Below are positions 1 to 8,696 of a DNA stretch of 64,000 nt, piece by piece. This stretch comes from Denitratimonas tolerans (GTDB lineage Bacteria > Pseudomonadota > Gammaproteobacteria > Xanthomonadales > Xanthomonadaceae). The first letter of the stretch is position 1, and every line of letters begins with the position of its first letter. Location of the stretch: the NCBI RefSeq assembly GCF_037203605.1, contig NZ_JBBDHC010000003.1, forward strand, positions 124,001 to 188,000, read 5' to 3'. Under the pieces are notes generated by a model that was not told the origin of the DNA, made no database searches, and worked only from the letters and a program-made list of their open reading frames with translations. The translations under genes were made by a program, and so were the position numbers.

Positions 1-502
1 CCGGGCGGAACGTCTCGACCTTGCGGTCGCGCCCCAGGTAGCGCTCCTTGAGCACCAGCCAGCGCGCGTAGTCATCACTCGCCACCTTGTCCTTCAGCCG
101 CTCGCCTTCCGGATTCTTGCGCGCGCCCAGCATCCTCGGCAGCAGCAACAGCTGGCGGAACTTGCCGATGCCCAGATCGAACTTCACCCGCGGCGGCATC
201 AGCACCTTTTCCGCCGCGGCGACGCGCCCGGCCACCTCGTCCGACTCCCACTCCATGCGCCGTGCCACCGGCTGCACCGTGCCGAGGATCCACATGACGT
301 GGCCATCGCGGCTCACCTTCCACAGCCCGGGGCCGGGCATCTTGCCGCTCACCACCAGAGTTTCGAGCACGATGGCGTCCTCGCGCGCCGGGGCCTGTTC
401 GGCGGCCGGGGCTTCATCGGCGGCCGGCGCGGCGTGGGCGAGAGGGAGCCCGGGCAACAGGCACAGCATCCCGAGCAGGTGGAAAAACAGGCGATGGCTC
501 AC
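1..502 (-). CDS. TraB/GumN family protein, 3' end beyond window
   Basis: About 167 codons are visible before the reading frame runs off the left edge. I chose the GTG at 502 because a GGGAG Shine-Dalgarno sits 8 nt upstream. The first 25 or so residues form a signal peptide (hydrophobic core, then LPLAHA-A). Mature-region residues around 60-90 include the GLWKVSRDGH and WILGTV stretches typical of the TraB/PrgY/GumN fold, where a GxH/GT-type motif is thought to form a metal-dependent active site. Known Gram-negative members are periplasmic or membrane-associated and mostly uncharacterised. The gene diverges from the cysteine-synthase-family gene across about 210 bp. The C-terminal half is not visible, so completeness cannot be judged. 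Confidence 0.75.
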   Translation of the reverse strand, partial: MSHRLFFHLLGMLCLLPGLPLAHAAPAADEAPAAEQAPAREDAIVLETLVVSGKMPGPGLWKVSRDGHVMWILGTVQPVARRMEWESDEVAGRVAAAEKVLMPPRVKFDLGIGKFRQLLLLPRMLGARKNPEGERLKDKVASDDYARWLVLKERYLGRDRKVETFRP

Positions 503-714
503 GCGCGAAGCTCCCGGTCGAAAAAAACGGATGGTAGGTTCGCGGCGGCGCGCGCCGGCCATGCCGAAGGTCGCCGCTGCGGGCAACGGTTCAGCTTGAT
601 GCTGCGGGCCACACCGCCGGATTGAAAAAGTACCGGATCACTCCTGTTTGACCTGGGTCATGGGAACCATTCGCATCGCGGGCGAGACTGGTGCATCCTC
701 CCGGGAGACCGACC

Positions 715-1668
715 ATGGCCATGCGCTATCCCATCCTATCCTCCAGCATCCTCGACGCCATCGGCGACACGCCCATGCTGGAGATCGACGGCATCTTCGC
801 CAAGTGCGAGTTCCTCAATCCTTCCGGATCGATCAAGGCGCGCATCGCCCACTACATCGTCGAACGCGCCGAGCGCGAGGGCCTGCTCAAGCCCGGCGAC
901 ACCATCGTGGAGGCCACCAGCGGCAACACCGGCAACGCCTTTGCCATGGTGGCGGCGGTCAAGGGCTACCGCATGATCGTGGTGATGCCCGAGGGGCTTT
1001 CCACCGAGCGCGTGGCGATCTCGCGCGCCTACGGTGCCGACGTCCTGTTCTGCGGCAACTTCCACGTCAACGAGGCCCTGGAGCGCGCCCGCGCGCTGGG
1101 CCGGCAGCCGGGCTTTTTCTTCCCCGGCCAGTTCGAGAACGAGTGGAACGTGGAGGAAAACCGCGAGTGGCTGGGACAGGAAATCCTGCGCCAGCTGCCC
1201 GAGGGACGGGTGCCCGACGCCTTCGTGCACGGCGTGGGCACCGGCGGCACCCTGATCGGCGTGGGCGAGGCGCTGCGCGCGGTGAATCCGAACGTGCGCC
1301 TGTTCGCGATGGAGCCCTCCGAGTCGCGCACCATCCTGTGCGGCGAGGTCGCCCTGCACCGGATCGAGGGCATTTCCGACGGGTTCGTGCCGGGCATCTT
1401 CCAGCGCCACCGCGACCTGGTGGGCCGGAACACGGTAAGCGTGGCCAGCGAGGATGCGGTGGCCGAAATGCGCAGACTGGCGCGCACCCACGGCCTCTTC
1501 TGCGGGCCGAGCTCGGGTGCCCACCTGCTCGCTGCCCGCCAGCTGCGCGAGCGATTCCCCGAGCTTGAGACCATCGTCACCATCCTCGACGACAAGGGCG
1601 AGAAGTACCTGCACGATTTCTTCATGCGCGCCGCTCCAAACGCAGAAAAGCCCCTGCCGTTCCACTGA
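715..1668 (+). CDS. PLP-dependent cysteine synthase family protein
   Basis: A 317-residue fold-type II PLP enzyme of the CysK/CysM/cystathionine-beta-synthase family. PSGSIKAR places the Schiff-base lysine at K41, TSGNTGN is the substrate-carboxylate loop, GVGTGGTLIG is the PLP-phosphate loop, and GPSSGA lies near the C-terminus as in cysteine synthases. I prefer ATG 715 over the in-frame ATG at 691 because GGGAG lies 7 nt upstream of it. The likely reaction is beta-replacement with O-acetylserine or cystathionine-type chemistry; sequence alone does not separate cysteine synthase from related lyases. The gene stands alone, followed by a GC-rich hairpin. Confidence 0.85.
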   Translation: MAMRYPILSSSILDAIGDTPMLEIDGIFAKCEFLNPSGSIKARIAHYIVERAEREGLLKPGDTIVEATSGNTGNAFAMVAAVKGYRMIVVMPEGLSTERVAISRAYGADVLFCGNFHVNEALERARALGRQPGFFFPGQFENEWNVEENREWLGQEILRQLPEGRVPDAFVHGVGTGGTLIGVGEALRAVNPNVRLFAMEPSESRTILCGEVALHRIEGISDGFVPGIFQRHRDLVGRNTVSVASEDAVAEMRRLARTHGLFCGPSSGAHLLAARQLRERFPELETIVTILDDKGEKYLHDFFMRAAPNAEKPLPFH

Positions 1669-1981
1669 AGTCACCGTCCCCCCGCACCGCACCCGCGCTC
1701 CGGGGAGCGCGCTCGCGTGCGCGGCCGTACGGAAGAAAAGCGTGACGGATGTCCTGATTTCGTGCCACGCTCCGTATCGCTGTACGGAACACCGCCGACC
1801 GGACCACGGGTCGATCCGCGACCAGGCGCGCGGCGGCGTTCCTCCGGCCTTGGCCGGACAGCGGCGTCAATGGCCGCGTCTTGCGTCTTCAGGGGGCGGG
1901 AATACCGCCGACGCAGGCCGCCCCGGCGACGCCAACGGCCACCCATTGGCCATGAGCATCCTAAAACCCGGGAGAACCATC
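1669..1981. other. Intergenic stretch, no gene
   Basis: This 313-bp gap lies between the cysteine-synthase-family gene and the first secreted paralog. It contains a perfect GC-rich hairpin near its start (1694-1711) and two copies of GTACGGAA near 1727 and 1784. I see no credible coding sequence or RNA gene. The promoter of the secreted pair probably lies here, but no strong -10/-35 pair stands out. Confidence 0.6.
1694..1711 (+). terminator. GC-rich hairpin after the cysteine synthase gene
   Basis: CGCGCTCC-GG-GGAGCGCG is a perfect 8-bp inverted repeat with a 2-nt centre, 26 nt after the stop codon. There is no T-run, so it may be a factor-assisted terminator or an mRNA 3' stabiliser rather than a classic intrinsic terminator. 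Confidence 0.35.
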
Positions 1982-2554
1982 ATGTTGAAGACATCCACGA
2001 GCCTCGCGCTCTCCATCGCCCTGCTGCTGGGCGCGAGCAGCGCCTTCGCCGCCTCCAGCGACGGCATCCTCGATGGCACCAGCCCATCGATGCCGCAGTA
2101 CGCCAACGATCTGGAATCGGATCTGGAGCCGGCTTCCAGCCTGGCACCGGAGCTGAGCTACCACTATCTGTTCATCGCCGGTTCGGCCCTCACTCCGCGC
2201 GACAGCACGACCACCGTCAGCTACCCGGGAGCCGGATGCACGACCGTGAGCTCCGCGCTGACCACCGACCTGCAGCTCCCGCACGGAAGCACCCTGCTCG
2301 GCGTGCGCACCTACTATTACGACAACGCCGCCACGGGTTCCGTCCATAGCTGGGTCACACGGTACAACGGGCTCGGCGACATCTCCGATCTCTTGAGTGT
2401 CTCCATGCCCCACGCCACGGGCTACGCAGACCGTTACGATGGATTGGGCACGGCCGAGGTGGTCGACAACGTCAACTATTCGTATGTGCTGATCGCCAAC
2501 ACCGGCACAGGCACGCGTATCTGCGGGTTCCGCGTATTTTATTCCATGCCGTGA
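1982..2554 (+). CDS. Secreted hypothetical protein (paralog A)
   Basis: A 190-residue protein with a clear signal peptide (LALSIALLLGASSAFA-AS). ATG 1982 is set by GGGAGAA just upstream. The mature part is rich in Ser, Thr, Tyr and Gly and looks like an extracellular beta-sandwich. It shares a pattern with the next gene: Y-x-GAGC, then LPxGS, a VRxYY segment, TxYNxxGxIxD, and a terminal CGxRVxY-xxP. The two shared cysteines (GAGC and CGFRV) could form a disulfide. It lacks the IFKDGFE tail of the second copy. No function is recognised. The stop overlaps a GTG, but the downstream gene most likely starts at ATG 2566. Confidence 0.75.
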   Translation: MLKTSTSLALSIALLLGASSAFAASSDGILDGTSPSMPQYANDLESDLEPASSLAPELSYHYLFIAGSALTPRDSTTTVSYPGAGCTTVSSALTTDLQLPHGSTLLGVRTYYYDNAATGSVHSWVTRYNGLGDISDLLSVSMPHATGYADRYDGLGTAEVVDNVNYSYVLIANTGTGTRICGFRVFYSMP

Positions 2555-2565
2555 GGAGCGCCGTC

Positions 2566-3201
2566 ATGACGACCGTCAAGACCACGGCATCCGATCGGAG
2601 CCGAACCCTGCAACGCTTGCCGCTACTTTGTCTGGCGAGCGCTCTGCTTCTGGCCGCTCCCTGCGCAATGGCGCAGCCCGACGCGGCGACCAGCATCCTC
2701 GCTGTCGATGCACCGGACGCGCCCAGCGGTACCGAGGGAACTCCCACATTTTCCTACCGATGGCTGGCGGGCTCCACCTTCCACTCCGTCTCGACGCCCG
2801 GTTCGTACACATATTACGGTGCCGGCTGTATTCAGCCATCGGGCACCGGTACGCGGACCTTCCATCACAAGCTGCTGCTGCCCCAAGGCTCGCTGGTGAA
2901 GTACGTGCGCCTGTACTACCGCAACACCTCGACCGCAAACACACCGACCGCCTATTTCACCACCTACAACATGGTCGGTGGAATCACCGATCACGGCTTT
3001 GTTTCAGGCTCCAATATCGGAGGGTATAGCTCGGCGCTGAGCGGGGAAATGAACTACACCGTTGATCACATCGCAGAACCGATCAACATCGACGTCTCTC
3101 TGGGAAGCGTCACCGACGGCAGCGTGCAGTTCTGCGGCGTGCGGGTGGCCTATTACGCACCAGAACTGGAGATCGACATCTTCAAGGACGGCTTCGAGTA
3201 A
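2566..3201 (+). CDS. Secreted hypothetical protein with DGFE tail (paralog B)
   Basis: A 211-residue exported paralog of the upstream protein. The signal peptide is LCLASALLLAAPCAMA-QP. ATG 2566 is chosen over GTG 2551 because GAGGAG lies 7-8 nt before it. The mature domain repeats the GAGC, LLPQGS, VRLYY, TYNMVGGITD and CGVRVAYY pattern of paralog A, so the pair is a tandem duplication. It ends in IFKDGFE. From general knowledge, secreted proteins of Xanthomonadales often carry such an IFxDGFE C-terminal tail, whose meaning is unknown to me. The 12-nt gap suggests co-transcription with paralog A. Confidence 0.75.
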   Translation: MTTVKTTASDRSRTLQRLPLLCLASALLLAAPCAMAQPDAATSILAVDAPDAPSGTEGTPTFSYRWLAGSTFHSVSTPGSYTYYGAGCIQPSGTGTRTFHHKLLLPQGSLVKYVRLYYRNTSTANTPTAYFTTYNMVGGITDHGFVSGSNIGGYSSALSGEMNYTVDHIAEPINIDVSLGSVTDGSVQFCGVRVAYYAPELEIDIFKDGFE

Positions 3202-3246
3202 TCCCGACAGGGCGATATCCGCGGGATCAGTCGAGCGGCACCGCCG

Positions 3247-3681
3247 TCACTCCCCGGTTGCGGCAGGCAGTTCCAGCGCCTGCCGCAGCTCGGCGATCCG
3301 CGTTTCGCGCTGACCGACCGCGCGCCGCTCTCCGGGTTGAAAGCCCCACACCGGCGCTGGCCAGGCCGGATCGTCGCGGAACCGCGCGACGACGTGGATA
3401 TGCAGCTGCTCGACCACGTTGCCCAGCGCCGCGACGTTGAGCTTGTCGGGGGAAAACAGGGTTTGCAGCGCGCGCGAGGCGCAATCGATCTCGTCGACCA
3501 GCGCCAGCCGGTCGGCGCGGGAAAGATCGACCAGCTCGCGCATCCCCGCGCGGCGCGGCACCAGGATCAGCCAGGGCCAGCGCGCGTCGTCCATCAGCAG
3601 CACCCGGCACAGCGCAAGCTCCGCCACCGGCACGGCATCGGCCGCCAGGCGCGGGTGCAGGGCGAAGCCGGCCTCACTCAC
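3247..3681 (-). CDS. HIT domain protein
   Basis: A 144-residue histidine-triad nucleotide-binding protein. The core motif reads QLHIHVVAR, with H94 as the expected nucleophile and H96 as its partner; the first triad histidine is Q92, as in a subset of HIT proteins. LGNVVEQL and the AWPAPVWG segment downstream are typical of a small bacterial clade annotated as HIT or Ap4A-hydrolase-like. The start is GTG 3681, which overlaps the stop of the upstream hydrolase by 4 nt (GTGA), implying translational coupling. The substrate is probably a dinucleotide or nucleoside phosphoramidate. It converges with paralog B. Confidence 0.85.
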   Translation of the reverse strand: MSEAGFALHPRLAADAVPVAELALCRVLLMDDARWPWLILVPRRAGMRELVDLSRADRLALVDEIDCASRALQTLFSPDKLNVAALGNVVEQLHIHVVARFRDDPAWPAPVWGFQPGERRAVGQRETRIAELRQALELPAATGE

Positions 3682-4340
3682 GGCTGCAGGAATCGGGTGA
3701 AGAACTGCACGGTGCGCCGCTGCGCTTCAAGCGCGGCAGCCTCGACGTAATCCGCGCGCGTTTCGCAGTTGAATCCGTGGCCGGCGTCGTAAAGGTGGAT
3801 GAAGGCGTCCGGCAGCGCCTCGCGATGGGCCTCGATGTCGGCCGGCGGGGTCAGCGGATCGTGTTCGCCGAAGTGCAGCATCAGCGGTGCCTTGGGGCGC
3901 TCGCCCAGAAAAGGCACGGTGCGCCCGCCGTAGTAGCACACCGCCGGCAGGCCGAGCCGGGCGTTGGCCAGGTAGGCCACGGTGGCACCCCAGGAAAAAC
4001 CGACCACACCGACGTTTTCCACGGTATCGGACAGCGACCCGGCGGCGGTTTCCACGACGCACACAGCGCGCTCGAAGCCGACCGCTGCGGCCAGCTCGCG
4101 GGCGCGCGCCGTGCTCTCCGCATCGAAACCCAGCTGCACGTCGCGGGCGACCAGGTCGAACATCACCGGTGCCAGCGCCACGTAGCCGTGCACCGCAAAG
4201 TGGTCGGCGACCGCGCGGATGTGGCTGTTCATCCCGTAAATCTCGTGCACCACGACCAGCCCGCCGCGCGGGCGATCGGGTGGATCGCTGCGATAGCCGC
4301 CGATCAGTCCGAAGCCGGTGTCCAGGGTAACCGGGGCCAT
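3678..4340 (-). CDS. Dienelactone hydrolase family protein
   Basis: A 220-residue alpha/beta hydrolase of the DLH family. The nucleophile elbow is GFSWG with serine at residue 116, where classic dienelactone hydrolases carry cysteine. D161 (GEHDPLTPP) and H188 (DAGHGF) complete the triad, and VVVHEIYGMN forms the oxyanion-side loop. I start at ATG 4340 because the longer frame overlaps the divergent rimO promoter and its first 68 residues do not look like this family. It is coupled to the HIT gene. The substrate is unknown; a general carboxyl-ester or lactone hydrolase is likely. Confidence 0.85.
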   Translation of the reverse strand: MAPVTLDTGFGLIGGYRSDPPDRPRGGLVVVHEIYGMNSHIRAVADHFAVHGYVALAPVMFDLVARDVQLGFDAESTARARELAAAVGFERAVCVVETAAGSLSDTVENVGVVGFSWGATVAYLANARLGLPAVCYYGGRTVPFLGERPKAPLMLHFGEHDPLTPPADIEAHREALPDAFIHLYDAGHGFNCETRADYVEAAALEAQRRTVQFFTRFLQP

Positions 4341-4430
4341 GTCGCTCTCCGTCGCACGCGCCACCGCGGCGCGCCCGGCAAAAGTGATAGCGCCAACCGC
4401 TGCCGCAGGCAAGCGGCACCGCGCGCCGCG

Positions 4431-4436
4431 TATAAT
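4431..4436 (+). promoter_or_regulatory. -10 element for rimO
   Basis: TATAAT, a perfect sigma-70 -10, sits 28 nt before the rimO ATG. The region 17 bp upstream is a weak -35 match. Transcription would begin about 7 nt downstream, leaving a leader of roughly 20 nt. Confidence 0.5.
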
Positions 4437-4464
4437 CCGCGGCCCTTCCCAGCGCGCCGTGCCC

Positions 4465-5838
4465 ATGCCCGCCAGCCAACCCAAGGTCGGATTCATCTCG
4501 CTCGGCTGCCCGAAGGCGCTGGTCGACTCCGAACGCATCCTCACCCAGCTTCGGGTGGAGGGCTACGACATCGTCGGCAGCTACGAGGCCGCCGACGTGG
4601 TGGTGGTCAACACCTGCGGCTTCATCGATTCTGCAGTGCAGGAGTCGCTCGACACCATCGGCGAGGCGCTCACCGAGAACGGCCGGGTGATCGTCACCGG
4701 CTGCCTGGGCAAGCGCCCGGAAAAGATCCGCGAGGCGCACCCGGACGTGCTGGCGATCAGCGGCCCGCAGGACTACGCCAGCGTGATGGACGCGGTACAC
4801 ACCGCCGTGCCGCCGACGCACGATCCCTTCGTCGACCTGCTGCCCGACTACGGCGTCAAGCTCACCCCGAAGCATTTTGCCTACCTGAAGATTTCCGAAG
4901 GCTGCAACCACCGCTGCAGCTTCTGCATCATTCCCTCGATGCGCGGCGACCTGGTCAGCCGCCCGGTGGACGAGGTGCTGCGCGAGGCGGAGAAACTGGT
5001 ACGCGGCGGCGTGCGGGAACTGCTGGTCGTGTCGCAGGACACCAGCGCCTACGGCGTGGACCTGCGCTACGCCGAGCGCCTCTGGAACAACCGTTTCCAC
5101 GCCACGCGCATGAAGGCGCTGTGCGAAGGGCTGGCCGAGCTTGGCGTATGGAACCGACTGCACTACGTCTATCCCTATCCGCACGTCGACGACATCGTCG
5201 AGCTGATGACCCGCCGCCACGCCGACGGCACGCCGCACCTCTTGCCCTATCTCGACATTCCCTTCCAGCACGCCAGCCCGCGCATCCTCAGGCTGATGAA
5301 GCGCCCCGGCGCGGTGGAGAAGACCCTGGAGCGGATCCAGCGCTGGCGCGCCGCGTGCCCGGATCTCACCGTGCGCAGCACCTTCATCGTCGGCTTCCCC
5401 GGCGAGACCGAGGCCGAGTTCGAGGAGCTTCTGGATTTCCTCGATGAGGCGCAGCTCGATCGCGTCGGTGCCTTCGCCTATTCGCCGGTGGAAGGCGCGT
5501 CGGCCAACGCCCTGCCCGATCCCGTGCCCGAGGACGTGAAGCAGGAGCGCCTGGCGCGCTTCATGCAGCGACAGGCACAGATCAGCGCGGAAAAACTCGA
5601 ACGCAAGATCGGCAGCGTGCAGACCGTGCTGGTGGACGCCATCGACGGCGACCTCGCCTACGCGCGATCCATGGCCGATGCGCCGGAAATCGACGGCATC
5701 GTGCAGATCCAGGACGGCTTCGAGGCTGGCCTCAAGCCCGGCCAGTTCGCCCAGGTGCACATCCTGGGCAGCGACGAGCACGACCTCTACGGCTGTGTGG
5801 AGCTGCCTGACGATGCGGACGACTATCTGCCCGGCTGA
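4465..5838 (+). CDS. rimO: Ribosomal protein S12 methylthiotransferase RimO
   Basis: A 457-residue radical-SAM methylthiotransferase that adds a methylthio group to the conserved aspartate of ribosomal protein S12. The N-terminal UPF0004 domain supplies C15, C51 and C80 for the auxiliary [4Fe-4S] cluster. The radical-SAM cluster is CNHRCSFC (C147, C151, C154), followed by IPSMRG, which separates RimO from MiaB. A TRAM-like domain closes the protein. The length matches the family. ATG 4465 fits the N-terminus of known RimO proteins; an in-frame GTG two codons earlier is possible. It is transcribed from a strong -10 just upstream. Confidence 0.97.
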   Translation: MPASQPKVGFISLGCPKALVDSERILTQLRVEGYDIVGSYEAADVVVVNTCGFIDSAVQESLDTIGEALTENGRVIVTGCLGKRPEKIREAHPDVLAISGPQDYASVMDAVHTAVPPTHDPFVDLLPDYGVKLTPKHFAYLKISEGCNHRCSFCIIPSMRGDLVSRPVDEVLREAEKLVRGGVRELLVVSQDTSAYGVDLRYAERLWNNRFHATRMKALCEGLAELGVWNRLHYVYPYPHVDDIVELMTRRHADGTPHLLPYLDIPFQHASPRILRLMKRPGAVEKTLERIQRWRAACPDLTVRSTFIVGFPGETEAEFEELLDFLDEAQLDRVGAFAYSPVEGASANALPDPVPEDVKQERLARFMQRQAQISAEKLERKIGSVQTVLVDAIDGDLAYARSMADAPEIDGIVQIQDGFEAGLKPGQFAQVHILGSDEHDLYGCVELPDDADDYLPG

Positions 5839-5878
5839 ACCCCGCCCGGCGGCGCGTCGATCACAAGGCTGATCGAGC

Positions 5879-6694
5879 GTGGCGCGCAACAGGTTCCGGG
5901 CACCGGCGCGCGCATCGCTGGATGCGCGCGTCTTCGCGCATCCGGTCTTTGCCGGCTGCGCGCGCCACCGGGCGCTGCTGTCCGGCCCGAACTGGCCCAC
6001 GATCAGCCACCTGGACGAGTTGCTCTCGCGCGAAGCCGGCGTGCGTTTCATACAGCAGGACGATGCGCTGCTCGGCGACGGGGAGCACTATGAAACCCGC
6101 ATCCACGCGCTTGGCACGGTGGCGACGCGAGCCGAGAACTGGCACGACTTGTTCAACGCGCTGATCTGGGCCATGCACGCACCCATCAAGCGCGCGCTCA
6201 ACGCCCGCCAGGTTGCCGAGGTCGCGCGCCACGGCCCGCGCCAGCGCAGCCGGGCGCAGTGTGCGCTGACCCATTTCGACGAGGCCGGCGCAGTGGTCTG
6301 GGCCGCGCAACCCGACCTGCTGGCGGCGTGGGATGCGCACGACTGGCCGGCCTTCTTCGGCCAGCGCGCGGCCTTTGCCGGCGGCGCGCTGCGCGTGCGC
6401 ATCTTCGGCCACGCCCTGCTCGAACACGCACTGGTTCCCGAGCGCCTGCCTACCGCCAAGTGCCTGGTGCTGTGCGGCGGCGATCCGGAAAACTGGCAGG
6501 AACGCCTCGCCGCGGCCATCTCGGCAGGCGTGGCGCTTGCCGATCCGCAGGAGCTGCGCCCGCTGCCGCTGGCGGGAATTCCCGGATGGGCCGACGGCCA
6601 GCAGGCACCGGGATTCTTCGACGGCGACTGCTTCCGCCCGCTGCGCGACGGGCGGCGCTATCCGGCACCGCTCGACGGCGCATCCGGCGCGTGA
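5879..6694 (+). CDS. DUF3025 domain protein
   Basis: A 271-residue protein matching the DUF3025 family by the stretch YETRIHALGTVATR-NWHDLFNALIW around residues 68-95 and the following ALNARQ, RGP/R and TxFDExG-like segments. No enzymatic activity is established for the family. There is no signal peptide or membrane segment. The start is GTG 5879, 40 nt after rimO on the same strand, so read-through from the rimO promoter is likely. It converges with the sugar dehydrogenase gene; only 1 nt separates the two stop codons. Confidence 0.8.
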   Translation: MARNRFRAPARASLDARVFAHPVFAGCARHRALLSGPNWPTISHLDELLSREAGVRFIQQDDALLGDGEHYETRIHALGTVATRAENWHDLFNALIWAMHAPIKRALNARQVAEVARHGPRQRSRAQCALTHFDEAGAVVWAAQPDLLAAWDAHDWPAFFGQRAAFAGGALRVRIFGHALLEHALVPERLPTAKCLVLCGGDPENWQERLAAAISAGVALADPQELRPLPLAGIPGWADGQQAPGFFDGDCFRPLRDGRRYPAPLDGASGA

Positions 6695-6695
6695 A

Positions 6696-7928
6696 TCAGG
6701 GCCCGCCCGCGAGCCCGATGCGCAGGATCTTGCCCTCGGTTTCAGACAGCACGTAGAGGTAGCCGTCCGGCCCCTGCCGCACGTCGCGCAGGCGCGGCTT
6801 GCGCTCGGTGAGAAGCCGCTCCTCCGATACGACGCGTCCGTCCTCGTCCAGCGCCAGGCGGATCAGGTCGGTGCTGGCCAGCCCGCCCAGGAACAGGCTG
6901 CCCTGCCAGGCCGGAAAACGCTCGGCGGTGTAGAACGCCATCCCCGAAAGCGCCGGCGAACGCTCGAAGTAGTAGTGCGGCTGCTCGGTGCCCGGCGCGC
7001 TGGTTCCGATGGCCTCGGGAATCGGCTGGCCGGAATAGTTGATGCCCCAGGTCGCCAGCGGCCAGCCGTAGTTTTTGCCGGGCTGCGGAATATTGACCTC
7101 ATCGCCACCGCGCGGCCCGTGCTCGCTGGTCCACAAAAAGCCGGTGGCCGGATGCAGCGCCGCGCCCTGCTGGTTGCGGTGGCCGTAGGACCAGATTTCC
7201 GGACGCGCATCCTCGCGCCCGACGAAGGGATTGTCGGAAGGCACGCTGCCGTCGAGGTTCAGGCGCACCACCTTGCCCTGCAGGTGGTCGAGCTTCTGCG
7301 AGGTGGGACGCTCGTTGTTTTCCCCAAGCGCCAGGTACAGATGGCCCTGCCCATCGAACACGATGCGCGAGCCGAAGTGCCCGCCCTGGGAGAGCTTGGG
7401 CTCCTGCCGGAAGATCACCTGCCAGTCCGCGATGCGATCGCCCTCCAGCCGCCCGCGCCCGAGCGCGGTGCCGGCGCGACCGCCTTCCCCGCCGCCTTCG
7501 GCATAGCTCAGGTAGATCATCCGGCTTTGTTCGAAATCGGGCGCGAGCGCCACGTCGAGCAGGCCGCCCTGCCCGTTCGCCCAGACCTCGGGCACGCCTG
7601 CGATGGGTTCGGACAGCGTGCCATCAGGCGAAACATGCCGCAGCCGACCGACGCGCTCGGTCACCAGCATCCGCCCGTCCGGCAGGAAAGCCAGCGCCCA
7701 GGGCACCTCCAGCCCCGAGGCCACTTCGGTGACCTCGACGCGCGATGCGACCGCCGGTGCGGGCGCGCCGTGCGGTGCGCTGACGCCCTGGGGCCGGACC
7801 GGAGCCGCGGCTGGCTCCCCGGTGGACGGCGCAGGTGCCCCGTTGCCGCAGGCTGGAACCAGCACCACCAGCGCGACGGCCAGCAGCGCCGGCTTCAGGC
7901 GGCGGGGAAAGGCCAGGGATCGACGCAT
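6696..7928 (-). CDS. PQQ-dependent sugar dehydrogenase, lipoprotein
   Basis: A 410-residue beta-propeller of the glucose/sorbosone dehydrogenase (soluble Gdh / YliI-Asd) family. Recognisable stretches are GLEVPWALAFLPDG, VTERVGRL, GEGGRAGTALGRG, GHFGSRIVFDGQGHLY and SEHGPRGGDEVN. The signal peptide ends in VLVPAC, a lipobox, so the protein is probably lipid-anchored in the periplasm. ATG 7928 is chosen because GGAGG lies 5-6 nt upstream; the ATG at 7940 would place that site inside the coding region. It probably oxidises aldose sugars with PQQ. No PQQ biosynthesis genes are in the window. Confidence 0.9.
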   Translation of the reverse strand: MRRSLAFPRRLKPALLAVALVVLVPACGNGAPAPSTGEPAAAPVRPQGVSAPHGAPAPAVASRVEVTEVASGLEVPWALAFLPDGRMLVTERVGRLRHVSPDGTLSEPIAGVPEVWANGQGGLLDVALAPDFEQSRMIYLSYAEGGGEGGRAGTALGRGRLEGDRIADWQVIFRQEPKLSQGGHFGSRIVFDGQGHLYLALGENNERPTSQKLDHLQGKVVRLNLDGSVPSDNPFVGREDARPEIWSYGHRNQQGAALHPATGFLWTSEHGPRGGDEVNIPQPGKNYGWPLATWGINYSGQPIPEAIGTSAPGTEQPHYYFERSPALSGMAFYTAERFPAWQGSLFLGGLASTDLIRLALDEDGRVVSEERLLTERKPRLRDVRQGPDGYLYVLSETEGKILRIGLAGGP

Positions 7929-8094
7929 TTCATCCTCCATTCGCGAGGCGCACGGGAAGCAGCGCCGATCATGCCAGCAACCGGCGCGCCCGTCCCGCGG
8001 CCGGCAAGCCAGCGGCTTGGTTCCTGCCGCATCCGGAGCCGCTCAAGCCAGTGCCCGACGGCCGGAACCGGTCAGGCGGCCTCGCGCGACCCGA

Positions 8095-8511
8095 TCACCA
8101 GTTGCGCGACTCGTTGCGCACGACTTCGACCAGGGCGTTGAGGGCATCGGTCAGGGTGAAGATGCCGAGGAAGTCGCCATCTTCGTCGCGCACGATGGCG
8201 CTGCCGACCCTACGGCTGACCATCTCCATCGCCACCTCATCGAGCAGGGTCGACGCATGCACGACAAAGAGGTCGTCGGCCATCAGATCCTGGGCGCGGA
8301 TCTGGAGCTGCTCGTCCAGGCTCAGCCCCTGCACCAGGCGCACGTCGCGCTCGCTGATCACGCCCACCACCTCGCCATCGCGCCGTACCGGCAGGTGCCG
8401 GACGCCGTGCTGATCCATCAGTTCGCGCAGCTCCCCGATGGCGGTCGTTTCGGCGACGGTCACGGGATCGGGCGTGGTGAATTCCTCAACTCGCATCCTG
8501 GAAGGCAGCAT
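8095..8511 (-). CDS. CBS-domain pair protein
   Basis: A 138-residue stand-alone Bateman module: two CBS domains, roughly residues 8-65 and 75-135, with the HGVRHLPVRRDGEVVGVISERD and GSAIVRDEDGDFLGIFTLTD-type hairpins. Such proteins sense adenine nucleotides or S-adenosylmethionine. ATG 8511 has AGGAG 7 nt upstream. There is no catalytic domain and no obvious operon partner; it sits between the sugar dehydrogenase and dapE on the same strand, with gaps of about 170 and 185 nt. Confidence 0.85.
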   Translation of the reverse strand: MLPSRMRVEEFTTPDPVTVAETTAIGELRELMDQHGVRHLPVRRDGEVVGVISERDVRLVQGLSLDEQLQIRAQDLMADDLFVVHASTLLDEVAMEMVSRRVGSAIVRDEDGDFLGIFTLTDALNALVEVVRNESRNW

Positions 8512-8696
8512 GTCGCGTCTCCTGCGGAGGCCCGGTGTCGGGCGGCGGATGGTGCCGCGTGCATCACGCGGCCGGATGAACCCGGCACCGCAGCGCGGGT
8601 CGGTGCCGCAAGTATGGGCTTCTTTTCCGATGCAGGCATCCCGCCGCAGGTTTCACTCGCCGCTGCGGCCGCGCGAGGCCAATCCGCACGCCGCAT

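Noticed and set aside
1727..1792. GTACGGAA direct repeat as a mobile-element target duplication
   Set aside because: Only 8 bp, no element between the copies; chance is sufficient.
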